From UBA1306 sp964396415 (GTDB taxonomy: Bacteria; Spirochaetota; Spirochaetia; Treponematales; Rectinemataceae), in NCBI GenBank assembly GCA_964396415.1, contig CAYNFM010000006.1, positions 4,062-68,061 on the forward strand: a DNA stretch of 64,000 bases. The letters are read 5' to 3'. Shown one piece after another: positions 35,754-43,772 of this stretch. The translations under genes were made by a program, and so were the position numbers. The notes below the pieces were generated by a model, which worked only from the letters and a program-made list of their open reading frames with translations, had not been told where the DNA came from and ran no database searches. Each line of letters starts with the position of its first letter. The stretch's first letter is position 1.

Positions 35754-35879
35754 GCGCTCCTGCCTTCGGTCCCGACGGGCCCGAACGACACACGGGAAAC
35801 GAGATGCCCGAATCGATCCTGAGCCGATCTCCGCCGATGCTCGAGCACGGCGGAAAAGCCCCGCGACCCCTCGTCCCGA

Positions 35880-36866
35880 TCACTTCCCGGTGAAATCGAC
35901 GACTCCCTTGATATAGCCGCCTTTTCTGTCCAAGCCGGCGGCGTAGACATCCTCCGCGTTCCCGAAGCTGGCGACATGGGTGACAAGGCCCTCGTTCGTG
36001 ATGGCCCCCGCGGCCATGAGAGCGATGGTCCTTGGTATGACCGCGTCGAAAGCCTCATTCATCTGGGGCTGGATGTTGAGGATGCGCCAGCCCCGCGTAT
36101 GCCAATCATCCAAATCGAACTCGGCCTTGTGGTGATGCCAGGCGAAGTTCTCGATGATCGCGTAGGGCTTCGCAAGGGCGAATGCCAGGTCGAGCGAGGC
36201 CTGGATACCGGCCGTCTCGATGACGATATCGTAGCCTGCTCGATGCTTCGCGTCGGGGGAACCCGGACCGACCGCGTTGTAGTCCCAGCCCGTCATCCCT
36301 CGGCCGAACTTCCTCGCGAGGTCGAGCCGACCCGGATCGGGCTCGAAGACGCTCACCGTTCCGGCCAAAGTCCGCCGCAGGCCCTGCAGCATGAGCAGAC
36401 CCATGTATCCCGAGCCGACGAGGGCGACGGAATCGCCCGGCCTGATCCCGGAGTACATGAGGCCATTGACTATGCAGGCCGCAGGTTCCACTACCCAGTG
36501 TACGAGCTCCATGCCCGGGATATCGGGTATCGCGGAGACTTTGTTCCATGCGCGAAGCGCATGGCGCGCCATGAGGCCGCCCCCTCGCTCGCCGATGGGA
36601 ATCTCGTGACAGGCTACCCGTTGCCCGACGCTCAGGCCCTTGACTAGAGAGCCGACCTTTACCACCCTGCCTACGCCTTCGTGGCCGGCGCTGAAGGGAT
36701 AAGGATGGAACTTACCGAACCTGCCCGCGTACGCGACCAGATCCCAGCCGCAGACACCGCATATTTCCATCTCGACGAGCACTTCATGGGCTTCCGGGTC
36801 AGGTAGGTCGACTGCCCGAATCTCGATGTCCCTCTCGCCAAGGTAATAAATCGCTTCGGTTTTCAT
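35880..36866 (-). CDS. Zinc-type medium-chain dehydrogenase lacking the structural zinc cysteines
   Basis: A 328-residue alcohol/sorbitol-dehydrogenase-like protein, first gene of the sugar operon. Catalytic zinc ligands are present: Cys36/Cys39 in ICGVCGWD and His62-Glu63 in AGHEGVGRV. The Rossmann motif is ALVGSGYMGLL near residue 155. The four-cysteine lobe that normally binds structural zinc is missing: the segment after VACHEIPIGERGG has no CxxCxxC pattern. It probably oxidises a sugar or polyol at one hydroxyl. It is read from a strong promoter that diverges from the ROK repressor gene. Confidence 0.85.
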   Translation of the reverse strand: MKTEAIYYLGERDIEIRAVDLPDPEAHEVLVEMEICGVCGWDLVAYAGRFGKFHPYPFSAGHEGVGRVVKVGSLVKGLSVGQRVACHEIPIGERGGGLMARHALRAWNKVSAIPDIPGMELVHWVVEPAACIVNGLMYSGIRPGDSVALVGSGYMGLLMLQGLRRTLAGTVSVFEPDPGRLDLARKFGRGMTGWDYNAVGPGSPDAKHRAGYDIVIETAGIQASLDLAFALAKPYAIIENFAWHHHKAEFDLDDWHTRGWRILNIQPQMNEAFDAVIPRTIALMAAGAITNEGLVTHVASFGNAEDVYAAGLDRKGGYIKGVVDFTGK

Positions 36867-36885
36867 GTCATCGCCACCGAGAATA

Positions 36886-36913
36886 ATTATATGCGGCTCT
36901 TCCGGTCTGTCAA
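36886..36913 (-). promoter_or_regulatory. Promoter of the sugar import operon
   Basis: On the minus strand TTGACA (36913-36908) and TATAAT (36891-36886) are separated by 16 bases, a near-perfect sigma-70 promoter. It lies about 20 bases upstream of the dehydrogenase ATG at 36866. The palindrome at 36916-36940 begins 2 bases upstream of the -35 box. Confidence 0.75.
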
Positions 36914-36915
36914 TA

Positions 36916-36940
36916 AAAAAGTTCGCTTACCGAACTTTTT
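36916..36940. promoter_or_regulatory. Perfect palindromic operator candidate between divergent promoters
   Basis: AAAAAGTTCG and CGAACTTTTT form 10-base perfect arms around CTTAC. It sits between the -35 box of the sugar operon and the -35 box of the ROK repressor gene. ROK repressors (NagC, XylR) bind A/T-flanked palindromes of about this size, so it is the most likely site for the adjacent regulator. Confidence 0.7.
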
Positions 36941-36951
36941 GGCATTTCTGC

Positions 36952-36980
36952 CGGACAATCTCCCCGACAGCAACTATAAT
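36952..36980 (+). promoter_or_regulatory. Promoter of the ROK repressor gene
   Basis: CGGACA (36952-36957) and a perfect TATAAT (36975-36980) are 17 bases apart on the plus strand, 40 bases upstream of the repressor ATG at 37021. Confidence 0.6.
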
Positions 36981-37020
36981 CAGAATTGATTGCTCTTCAT
37001 TTATGGAAGGCGAGGGTGAC

Positions 37021-38262
37021 ATGCTCAACTACGACAACGAGGAAGCGCCCAATATATCGATGGCTGCGGGAAGGATCTTCAAGGCTATCAGGGACCACGG
37101 CCCGCTCTACGGAACCGACATAGTCCAATGGACCGGACTGGCCAAGTCGACGGTATCCGATTATCTGGACCGGCTCATGGGGGCCGGCCTCGTTCGCCAG
37201 GAGCTGTCCGGGCAGGGCAAGCGCCGAAAGCTCAAGATCGCCGAATCCGCCGGTCACGTCATCGGCGTGGCTCTCGGCCAGAGCCACGTCAGCGTCGCCC
37301 TCAGCGACCTCGAGGCCGAAATCATGGACTGCGAGAGCGGGGATATCGACTTGGTCCGGGAGACCCCCGAAGCCATCCTCGATCGCGTCATCGGCTACGC
37401 GAGGGAACTCGGTCGCCGCGCCGGGCTTGGGCCCTCGGTACCCTTCGGAATCGGGCTCGGCCTGCCGAGCCCGGTCGACTACGCCCACGGAGTGCCGGTG
37501 AATCCGCCGGTCATGCCCGGCTGGGACCACTTTCCCGTCGCGTCCTATCTTGCGCAGGAGTTCACCTGCCCCGTCTTCGTGGACAACGACGTCAACCTTA
37601 TGGCCCTCGCCGAGCGCGACAAGGGAGTGGCCTCCGACCCGGTAAACAGGAGGGGAAGCTTCCTCCTCGTGAAGGTGGGAACGGGAATAGGATGCGGCAT
37701 CGTGATCGATGGCCGGATCTACAGGGGGGCGAAGGGGGCCGCCGGAGATATCGGCCACATCGGGATAGACGGGGACGAGACTCTCTGCCGCTGCGGCAAC
37801 CGCGGCTGCCTCGAGGCCGTAGTCGGCAGCCGCGCCCTCGTCCGGACGGCGGAGTCGGCGGCCCGTTCCGGAAAGAGCGCCTACCTTGCCGAAATCCTGG
37901 CGCAAGAGGCGGCCATCGGACCCGAAACCCTGGCCCGCGGGGCCGCGTCCGGAGACGCGGAATGCCTGCGGCTGCTGATCGCCGCCGGCAGCCATATCGG
38001 CGACGTGCTCGCCAAGCTCGTGAACTTCTTCAATCCCGACCTGATCATCATCAACGGAGGCCTCACGAAACTGGGGGAGCGCTTCATCGCCTCCATACGA
38101 GAAACGGTATACAGGCGCTCGACGCCGCTGGCCACGGCCGACCTCGTGGTCAAGCGATCGGCTCTCCAAGAGAAGGCCGGTACGACCGGCGCGGCCATTC
38201 TCGTCCTGGACGAGATCTTCTCGCACAGGAACGTAGGTCTCCTCATGCGCCGGTCGAGCTGA
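37021..38262 (+). CDS. ROK-family transcriptional repressor
   Basis: A 413-residue regulator. Residues ~10-75 form a winged helix (AGRIFKAIRDHGPLYGTDIVQ, then KSTVSDYLDRL). From residue ~85 follows a ROK sugar-binding domain with VFVDNDVNLMALAE, GTGIGCGIVIDGRIYRG and the zinc motif CRCGNRGCLE. It should sense a sugar and control the divergent import operon through the palindrome at 36916-36940. I chose the ATG at 37021 (GAGGG upstream); an ATG at 37003 would add six residues. Confidence 0.88.
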   Translation: MLNYDNEEAPNISMAAGRIFKAIRDHGPLYGTDIVQWTGLAKSTVSDYLDRLMGAGLVRQELSGQGKRRKLKIAESAGHVIGVALGQSHVSVALSDLEAEIMDCESGDIDLVRETPEAILDRVIGYARELGRRAGLGPSVPFGIGLGLPSPVDYAHGVPVNPPVMPGWDHFPVASYLAQEFTCPVFVDNDVNLMALAERDKGVASDPVNRRGSFLLVKVGTGIGCGIVIDGRIYRGAKGAAGDIGHIGIDGDETLCRCGNRGCLEAVVGSRALVRTAESAARSGKSAYLAEILAQEAAIGPETLARGAASGDAECLRLLIAAGSHIGDVLAKLVNFFNPDLIIINGGLTKLGERFIASIRETVYRRSTPLATADLVVKRSALQEKAGTTGAAILVLDEIFSHRNVGLLMRRSS

Positions 38263-38402
38263 AGCCGCCGCCCCGACTTACGGGAGCGCGCTCATGCCAA
38301 GAACAAGCCATAACATGACTATTAAATTAAACTATATTCCCGCCCACGCCGCAACTTCTCCCGCTCGCCAGGCTCGAACTACCGCTACCTAGGAGGTCGA
38401 GC
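38263..38402. other. Gap upstream of the desaturase gene, AT-rich
   Basis: The 140 bases contain an AT-rich block (ATTAAATTAAACTATATT at ~38317-38338) that probably holds the desaturase promoter, but no clear -35/-10 pair can be chosen. No terminator hairpin for the ROK gene is evident. Confidence 0.3.
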
Positions 38403-39422
38403 ATGAATAGCGCTATCGACGGGCCGGCGTTTACGAAGCTCTTGAGGCCCTACGCGCGGCCGAATACGAGGAAGGCCGTCATACAGCTTCTGGACACCTT
38501 GCTGCCCTACGGGGCGATCCTCTCCTTGATGTACGGGACGATACGCTGGGGGGCCCCGGTATGGGTCACTTTCCTGCTCGGCATCCCCGCGGGGGCCCTG
38601 ATGGTGCGGACCTTCATCCTGTTCCACGATTGCGCCCACGGCTCCTTCGTGGAGTCGCGAGCGGCGCGGGACTGGATCGGCAGGTTCCTCGGCCTCCTGA
38701 CCTTCACGCCTTTCGGCGAATGGCGCTACGCCCATGGACTTCATCATTCGACCTCGGGCAACCTCGATCGCCGAGGCGTCGGCGACGTCTGGACGATGAC
38801 GGTCGACGAATATAGGCGATGCCCCTTCCTCAAGCGCCTCCAGTATCGGGCCTACCGTAATCCGATAGTCCTCTTCGTGCTCGGCCCGCTCTTCCTCTTC
38901 CTCGTGATGAACCGCCTCCCGCCGAGCAATCACCGGAAGGCCTTGCGGATCAGGAGCGTGCTGCTCAACGACCTGGCCCTAGCGATCTCCATCGCCTTCT
39001 TCGGGCTGACGATCGGCCTGAAAGCCTACTTCACCATCCTCATCCCGACGCAGCTCGTCGCCGGCTTCGTAGGGATATGGCTCTTCTACGTCCAGCACCA
39101 GTTCGACCCATCCTATTGGGCGCGAAGCGGCGATTGGGATTCGGCCGAGGCCGCGCTTACCGGCAGCTCCTACTACAAGCTTCCTCCCTGGCTGCAGTGG
39201 ATCTCGGGCAATATCGGCCTCCACCACGTCCATCACCTGCTTCCCCGAATCCCTAACTACAATCTGGAAGCCTGCCTGTCGGCAGTTCCGGAGCTCCGCC
39301 TGAAGGACCCGCTGACGATAGCGCGCAGCGTCAGGTCCGTTCGCCTCAATCTCTGGGACGAGGCCGCCGAGCGGCTCATCGCGTTCAGGGAGCTGCGGCC
39401 GAGGCCCGCGTTCGCGCTGTAA
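38403..39422 (+). CDS. Membrane fatty-acid desaturase
   Basis: A 339-residue integral membrane di-iron desaturase that introduces a double bond into acyl chains using O2. All three histidine boxes are present: HDCAHGS (~residue 75), HGLHHST (~115) and HHVHH (~280). Four to six hydrophobic segments surround them. AGGAGG lies 8 bases upstream of the ATG. It stands alone between the ROK gene and a convergent signalling gene. An O2-dependent enzyme suggests the organism meets oxygen. Substrate regiospecificity is not evident. Confidence 0.88.
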   Translation: MNSAIDGPAFTKLLRPYARPNTRKAVIQLLDTLLPYGAILSLMYGTIRWGAPVWVTFLLGIPAGALMVRTFILFHDCAHGSFVESRAARDWIGRFLGLLTFTPFGEWRYAHGLHHSTSGNLDRRGVGDVWTMTVDEYRRCPFLKRLQYRAYRNPIVLFVLGPLFLFLVMNRLPPSNHRKALRIRSVLLNDLALAISIAFFGLTIGLKAYFTILIPTQLVAGFVGIWLFYVQHQFDPSYWARSGDWDSAEAALTGSSYYKLPPWLQWISGNIGLHHVHHLLPRIPNYNLEACLSAVPELRLKDPLTIARSVRSVRLNLWDEAAERLIAFRELRPRPAFAL

Positions 39423-39432
39423 TTAGGGCATC

Positions 39433-39452
39433 GGCGCCCTCCCGGGGGCGCC
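39433..39452. terminator. GC-rich hairpin between convergent genes
   Basis: GGCGCCC and GGGCGCC (7-base arms) surround a 6-base loop in the 33-base gap between the convergent desaturase and signalling genes. No U-run follows on either strand, so this is only a possible shared terminator. Confidence 0.4.
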
Positions 39453-39455
39453 CCC

Positions 39456-41651
39456 TCATGGAGCCGAGGCTTGCGGATTCGATAGGGCGCGGGCGAACTC
39501 CCGAACCGCCTCGTCGATATCGGGCACCGCCTCCCGCGGGATCCTGAAGCCCACGGCGCCGGGGTGCCCTCCCCCGTTGGTCAGATTCAGCTTGATGAGG
39601 GCCTCGCGGAGGTCGAGGGACGTAAAGCCCTGGGCCCGGCGCAGCCTGAACTGGGCGAAGGGCGAGATCGCGGGATCGTCGTAATAGCCGACGAGGCCGA
39701 GGCGTCCGCTCTCCTCGGCCAGCTTGTCGACGAGGGTCTTCGCGACGGCGACGGCCGTATCGTTCCCGTAGGTGGCGAAGAGGAAGCGGGAAGCCTCGGG
39801 GTCCAGGACCGCGAACCGAAGGCCGTCGATCTCCCGAACCGCCCTCGACATGAAGCGGTAGCAGGCTTCCTCGTCCTTGGATAGCGCGGCCATGGCCTCG
39901 AACACCTGCTCCTTGCTCGAGAAGTTGCCGCTTCCCGAACGCGTCTTGGTCGCGAGCATGCGCTCGAAGGAGGCGCTGAAGCGGGTGTAGAAGTAGCGCT
40001 CCCGGCGGGACTTGAGGAATCGCCCCATCTGCGAGTCCCCGATCATTCCCGATAGGATGGCCAGCACCAGGTTGCGGCTCAGGAATTCGTCGGTCTGATG
40101 CCTCGCCTTCAGCTCGGCGTTTTCCTCCATCTTGATCGCCATGCGGCCGATGATCTCGCAGGTACTGGAGGCCTCGTAGACAAGGCGGAAGTCGGGATCG
40201 CCGAAATAGCGGCTGTCGGCTTCGAGATGGTGGTCCAGCTCGATCCTGAGGACGGACTGGTCCTTCATCGCTGCTTCGTAGAGCTCCGCGCGGTCGATCA
40301 TCCCGGGCTTGGGCGTGTCGAGGAGGACGAGGACCGGAGCGGTCGCGATGCGCTCCTTGAGCTCGTCGTCGTTTCGGAGTATCTCGATGGAGTTGTAGCG
40401 ACAGATATTCAACAGGTACTCGAAGCTGCCCGTCGTCGAGCCGATGACTATGGCCGCCCTCTTGTTGAGCTTGCTCGCGATGAGGGCGAAGGCGACCATG
40501 GAAGAGATGCAGTCCTCGTCGGGATCCTTGTGCCCGAAGACGAGGAAGGGATCGTTCTCCTCCAGGATCCGCACGACGTTGGCGATGACGCGGTTCTTCC
40601 GGGCTATCGTCGGGATGTCGCGCTTGGGCTCGGCCGCGGACGCGACTGCCGCCGCGGAAGGCGCTTCTCCCCCGCCGGGCCAGGCGACGCACCTGTCCCG
40701 CCCGGCCTCCTTGGCCTGATACAGGGCCTTATCGGCCTTTTCCTTGAGCTCCTCCACGCTCGAGGCCGAGGAGGGGAAATGGGCGAGGCCGATGGAGCAG
40801 CTTATCCTGAGCTCGGGATGCTCGGGGAAGGAAAGGGAGCGCAGCGCGGCGCAGACGCCCGAGCACTTGGCCTCGGCTTCCGCGGGCGGGGCGGGGATGA
40901 GGAAGCAGAACTCGTCGCCGCCGTAGCGGACGAGGATATCCTCCTCCCCGAAGGTCCCGCGGAAGGCTTGGGCCGCCTCGAGGATCACGCGATCGCAGAA
41001 CTCGGACCCGTAGGCCGCGTTCATCTTGCCGAATCGATCGAGGTCGAACATCGCGAAGGAGAGACTCCTCCCCTCGCGCTTCATGCTCGCGAGGATCGTC
41101 TCGAAGGAGTCTTCCAGGTAGCGGCGATTGAAGAGGCCGGTGGCGGAATCGGTGATCGCTCGCTTCCTCGCGTCGTCGCCCCACTGGACCATCTGCGACA
41201 GGAAGGAGCCCGTCTTGACGAGGCGCCCGGCGGCTATGGCCAGCATGCGCTCGAGCACGCCGACCGCGGCGCTCGGCGCCTCCGTCAGCAGGGCCTCGAA
41301 ATCGGCGGCATCGAGGACGAGGCATTCGGTCTTCTCCAGGGCCGTGCAGGTGGCCGACCGCGGCGCCCGCTCCAGTATGGCCATCTCGCCGAAGAAGGCT
41401 CCCCTTCCCACGCGCGAGAGCTCGATGTTCTCGCCGTCCTGGGTCGCGACGCTGATCGAGACCATGCCCGAGGCGACGACGAAGAGCTCGGCGCCGTCCT
41501 CGTTCTCGCGGAACACCGTCTGGCCGGGAAGGAAGGCGCAGGCGCGCATCTTGGCGCCGAGCGCCGCGAGGTCGACCTCGGAAAGGCCCGAGAAGATATC
41601 GATGCCCCGCAGGACCCCGCCGTCGGCATCGCGGCAATCCTTGGCCTTCAT
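39456..41651 (-). CDS. Three-domain signalling protein: cyclic-nucleotide-binding, GGDEF and DHH/DHHA1 phosphodiesterase
   Basis: A 731-residue cytoplasmic protein. Residues ~15-135 are a cNMP-binding domain with the phosphate cassette FFGEMAILERAPRSATCTA. Residues ~160-325 are a GGDEF domain with an intact GGDEF (244-248) and DLDRFGKMN metal site. The position of the inhibitory RxxD site reads GEED, so product inhibition is probably absent. Residues ~350-731 are a DHH/DHHA1 phosphodiesterase with GHKDPDEDCISSM (373-385), LLDTPKPG, DHH (473-475) and GGGH (693-696). GdpP-type proteins join GGDEF and DHH, but with PAS and membrane parts instead of a cNMP domain. It overlaps the upstream cNMP-GGDEF gene by 4 bases. 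Confidence 0.87.
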   Translation of the reverse strand: MKAKDCRDADGGVLRGIDIFSGLSEVDLAALGAKMRACAFLPGQTVFRENEDGAELFVVASGMVSISVATQDGENIELSRVGRGAFFGEMAILERAPRSATCTALEKTECLVLDAADFEALLTEAPSAAVGVLERMLAIAAGRLVKTGSFLSQMVQWGDDARKRAITDSATGLFNRRYLEDSFETILASMKREGRSLSFAMFDLDRFGKMNAAYGSEFCDRVILEAAQAFRGTFGEEDILVRYGGDEFCFLIPAPPAEAEAKCSGVCAALRSLSFPEHPELRISCSIGLAHFPSSASSVEELKEKADKALYQAKEAGRDRCVAWPGGGEAPSAAAVASAAEPKRDIPTIARKNRVIANVVRILEENDPFLVFGHKDPDEDCISSMVAFALIASKLNKRAAIVIGSTTGSFEYLLNICRYNSIEILRNDDELKERIATAPVLVLLDTPKPGMIDRAELYEAAMKDQSVLRIELDHHLEADSRYFGDPDFRLVYEASSTCEIIGRMAIKMEENAELKARHQTDEFLSRNLVLAILSGMIGDSQMGRFLKSRRERYFYTRFSASFERMLATKTRSGSGNFSSKEQVFEAMAALSKDEEACYRFMSRAVREIDGLRFAVLDPEASRFLFATYGNDTAVAVAKTLVDKLAEESGRLGLVGYYDDPAISPFAQFRLRRAQGFTSLDLREALIKLNLTNGGGHPGAVGFRIPREAVPDIDEAVREFARALSNPQASAP

Positions 41652-42646
41652 CGGGCGTCCTCCGGGAACAGGATGAGGGAACCCCCGCGCGATCGGGCGG
41701 TCAGGGGGAGACCCGCGGAAACCTTGATCATGGCCTCGGCGTCGGGACCGTGCTCGGGATAGAGGGCGATACCCAGGCTCACGCTGAGCCGAAGGTCGGG
41801 GTCCCCGGTATGGGCCGATAGGTCGAGACCGGAGAGGAGGCTTTGGATCCCGCGCGCGGCCTCGAGAGCGGCCGCCCTGTCCTTGCCCGGATACAGGACC
41901 GCGAGCTCGTTTCCCATGTAACGGACCGCCGTCCCTTCCTTTCGCACCGCGCGCTCGAGGGCGCCGGCCATCAGGACGAGGACCGAGTCGCCGGCCTCGT
42001 GCCCGAAGCGGTCGTTGATCTCCTTGAAGTTGTCGGGCTTCAGCATGACGAGCGCCATCGGCCCCGTCAGCGATTTGGGCAGGTTTTCCTCGAGATAGGC
42101 CTTGTTGAGGAGACCAGTGAGCTTGTCCCCGTAGACCTGGCGCCTGAGCTCGCGCACCCAGGGCGAATTCTCCTTGACCAGGGCGTTGGACTTGCGCGTT
42201 CGCCCCGCCACGACGAGGAGGAAGGAGCGAAGGATGCGCGCCGCCAGCTCGGGCCTCTCGGAAAGGGCCACCCTCAGGCTCGCGCCGCCGGAAGGGAAGG
42301 CGAGGAGGATCGTCGGAAGCTCGGCGCGGGCTCCGGCGTTGCGCCTGGCGCCGGTAAGGAGCTCCAATTCCCCGAAGGAATCGCCCGCGACGAACTCGGC
42401 CAGCACCGAGCCGTCCTCCGGCGAGAGGATGACTACCGAGCCCGAGGCGACGATATAGAGCCTGTCGCTCGAGTCCTCGGCGTTGAAGATGGCCTGCCCT
42501 TTATCGATCGAGAGGAACTCGGACTTTTTCGCCAGGAAGTCCAGCTCCTTCCTGTCGAAAGTCGAAAAGAGCGGGGCGGAGACGAGGACGTCGGCCGCGC
42601 GAGGAAGCGGGGCCTCGGCCCGGCCTTGATCGACTTTTTTTTCCAC
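41648..42646 (-). CDS. Cyclic-nucleotide-binding protein with degenerate GGDEF domain
   Basis: A 332-residue protein. Residues ~20-140 are a cNMP-binding domain (DSFGELELLTGARRNAGARA is the cassette). Residues ~165-325 are a GGDEF-fold domain, but its signature is MGNEL (in RYMGNELAVLYPG) instead of GGDEF. It is therefore probably not a cyclase and may bind GTP or c-di-GMP or act as a partner. The start is a GTG at 42646 (VEKKVDQG); the open frame runs further upstream into the promoter of the LacI gene and is unlikely to be coding. The stop overlaps the three-domain gene (ATGA), so the proteins are made together. Confidence 0.78.
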   Translation of the reverse strand: MEKKVDQGRAEAPLPRAADVLVSAPLFSTFDRKELDFLAKKSEFLSIDKGQAIFNAEDSSDRLYIVASGSVVILSPEDGSVLAEFVAGDSFGELELLTGARRNAGARAELPTILLAFPSGGASLRVALSERPELAARILRSFLLVVAGRTRKSNALVKENSPWVRELRRQVYGDKLTGLLNKAYLEENLPKSLTGPMALVMLKPDNFKEINDRFGHEAGDSVLVLMAGALERAVRKEGTAVRYMGNELAVLYPGKDRAAALEAARGIQSLLSGLDLSAHTGDPDLRLSVSLGIALYPEHGPDAEAMIKVSAGLPLTARSRGGSLILFPEDAR

Positions 42647-42711
42647 GGAGCGATTGTAGCACGGATATCGCCCGCGGGCACCATAGACGATGAGCGAACG
42701 AAACCGGAGAC

Positions 42712-42742
42712 TTGACAGACATCTTGGAAAGACCCAAACTAT
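42712..42742 (+). promoter_or_regulatory. Promoter candidate for the LacI gene
   Basis: TTGACA lies at 42712-42717. The best -10-like block is AACTAT at 42737-42742, at a long 19-base spacing. The ATG codons at 42747 and 42756 follow closely and lack a ribosome binding site, so the transcript may be nearly leaderless, as for the XRE gene at 12297. Confidence 0.4.
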
Positions 42743-42746
42743 CTCT

Positions 42747-43751
42747 ATGCCATCGATGGCACAACCAGGACAACTCACCATCAAGGATATCGCGCGCGAA
42801 GCCGAGTGCTCCATCCGTACGGTCTCGCGCGTCCTCAACGACGCCAGCAACGTGAAGGAGGAGACCCGCGCCCGCGTGCTCGCGATTACCCGGAACCTGA
42901 ACTACTCGCCCGATCCCCAGGCCCAATCCCTCAAGACCAAGCGCAAGCGCACGATAGGCGTCATCGTCAACACCGTCGCGAGCGACGTTAACCGGCAAAG
43001 GATCGAGACCTTGGCCCGGCTCTTCAATACCGCGGGCTACGCCATCCTGATAAGCTACGCCGACGACCTCGCGGTCGAAGAGGAGATCCTGCGGCGCTTC
43101 GCCGCGCGTACCGACGCCCTGGTGGTGTTCACGAACCTCCAGGCTCCTCGCTCAGCAGTCCTCGACGATTTCGCCCGGCGCGGCTTTCCCTTCATCCTCG
43201 TGGATCCGCCGGTCCAGGGTCCCTACCCCACGGTCGGGATCGATCGCGCTGCGGGCTACCGCGAGGCGGTCCGGTATCTCCTTTCGCGAGGCCGTCGAGC
43301 CATTGCCCTCGTCGTCGAGGAATTCCGCGTCGCGAGCAGGCTCGAAGGCTATCGCGCCGGTCTCGCCGACGCGGGTCTCCCCTTCGACGAGAGTCTCGTC
43401 ATCCCTTCGGAGAAGGGCTTCCGCGGCGGGCTCGGGGCGGCAGGCAAGCTCCTGGCCCTCCACAAGACGCGCGGGGTGGATGCCGCGCTCTGCCACAACG
43501 ACAAAGTCGCGACGGGGATCCTCTCGTTCCTGGAGAGCGAAGGCGCGAGGATACCCGAGGAGATCGCCCTCGTCGGCTTCGACGACGACGATTACTCGGC
43601 CTATCTCCGCCCTCCGCTCACCACCATCTCGCAGGGCGGATCCGAGGTCGGCGTCCACATCTACGAGCAGCTCTTCAATCGGCTCGAGCTGGGGATTCCG
43701 ATGGCCAGCAGGACCTTCCGCACCATTCTGGTGTCGAGGCGCTCGGCCTGA
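42747..43751 (+). CDS. LacI-family transcriptional regulator
   Basis: A 334-residue regulator. The N-terminal ~60 residues are the LacI headpiece (LTIKDIAREAECSIRTVSRVLND, hinge PDPQAQSLKTKR). Residues ~65-330 form a periplasmic-binding-protein-like sensor (IGVIVNTVASDVNRQRIE, ALVGFDDDDYSAYLRPPLTT). It is followed 21 bases later by the LarA-family, 6-phosphogluconate dehydrogenase and sugar kinase genes, which it most likely controls in response to a sugar acid. An alternative ATG lies at 42756. Confidence 0.88.
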   Translation: MPSMAQPGQLTIKDIAREAECSIRTVSRVLNDASNVKEETRARVLAITRNLNYSPDPQAQSLKTKRKRTIGVIVNTVASDVNRQRIETLARLFNTAGYAILISYADDLAVEEEILRRFAARTDALVVFTNLQAPRSAVLDDFARRGFPFILVDPPVQGPYPTVGIDRAAGYREAVRYLLSRGRRAIALVVEEFRVASRLEGYRAGLADAGLPFDESLVIPSEKGFRGGLGAAGKLLALHKTRGVDAALCHNDKVATGILSFLESEGARIPEEIALVGFDDDDYSAYLRPPLTTISQGGSEVGVHIYEQLFNRLELGIPMASRTFRTILVSRRSA

Positions 43752-43772
43752 GGGCCGGGCAGGAGGAAGGAA

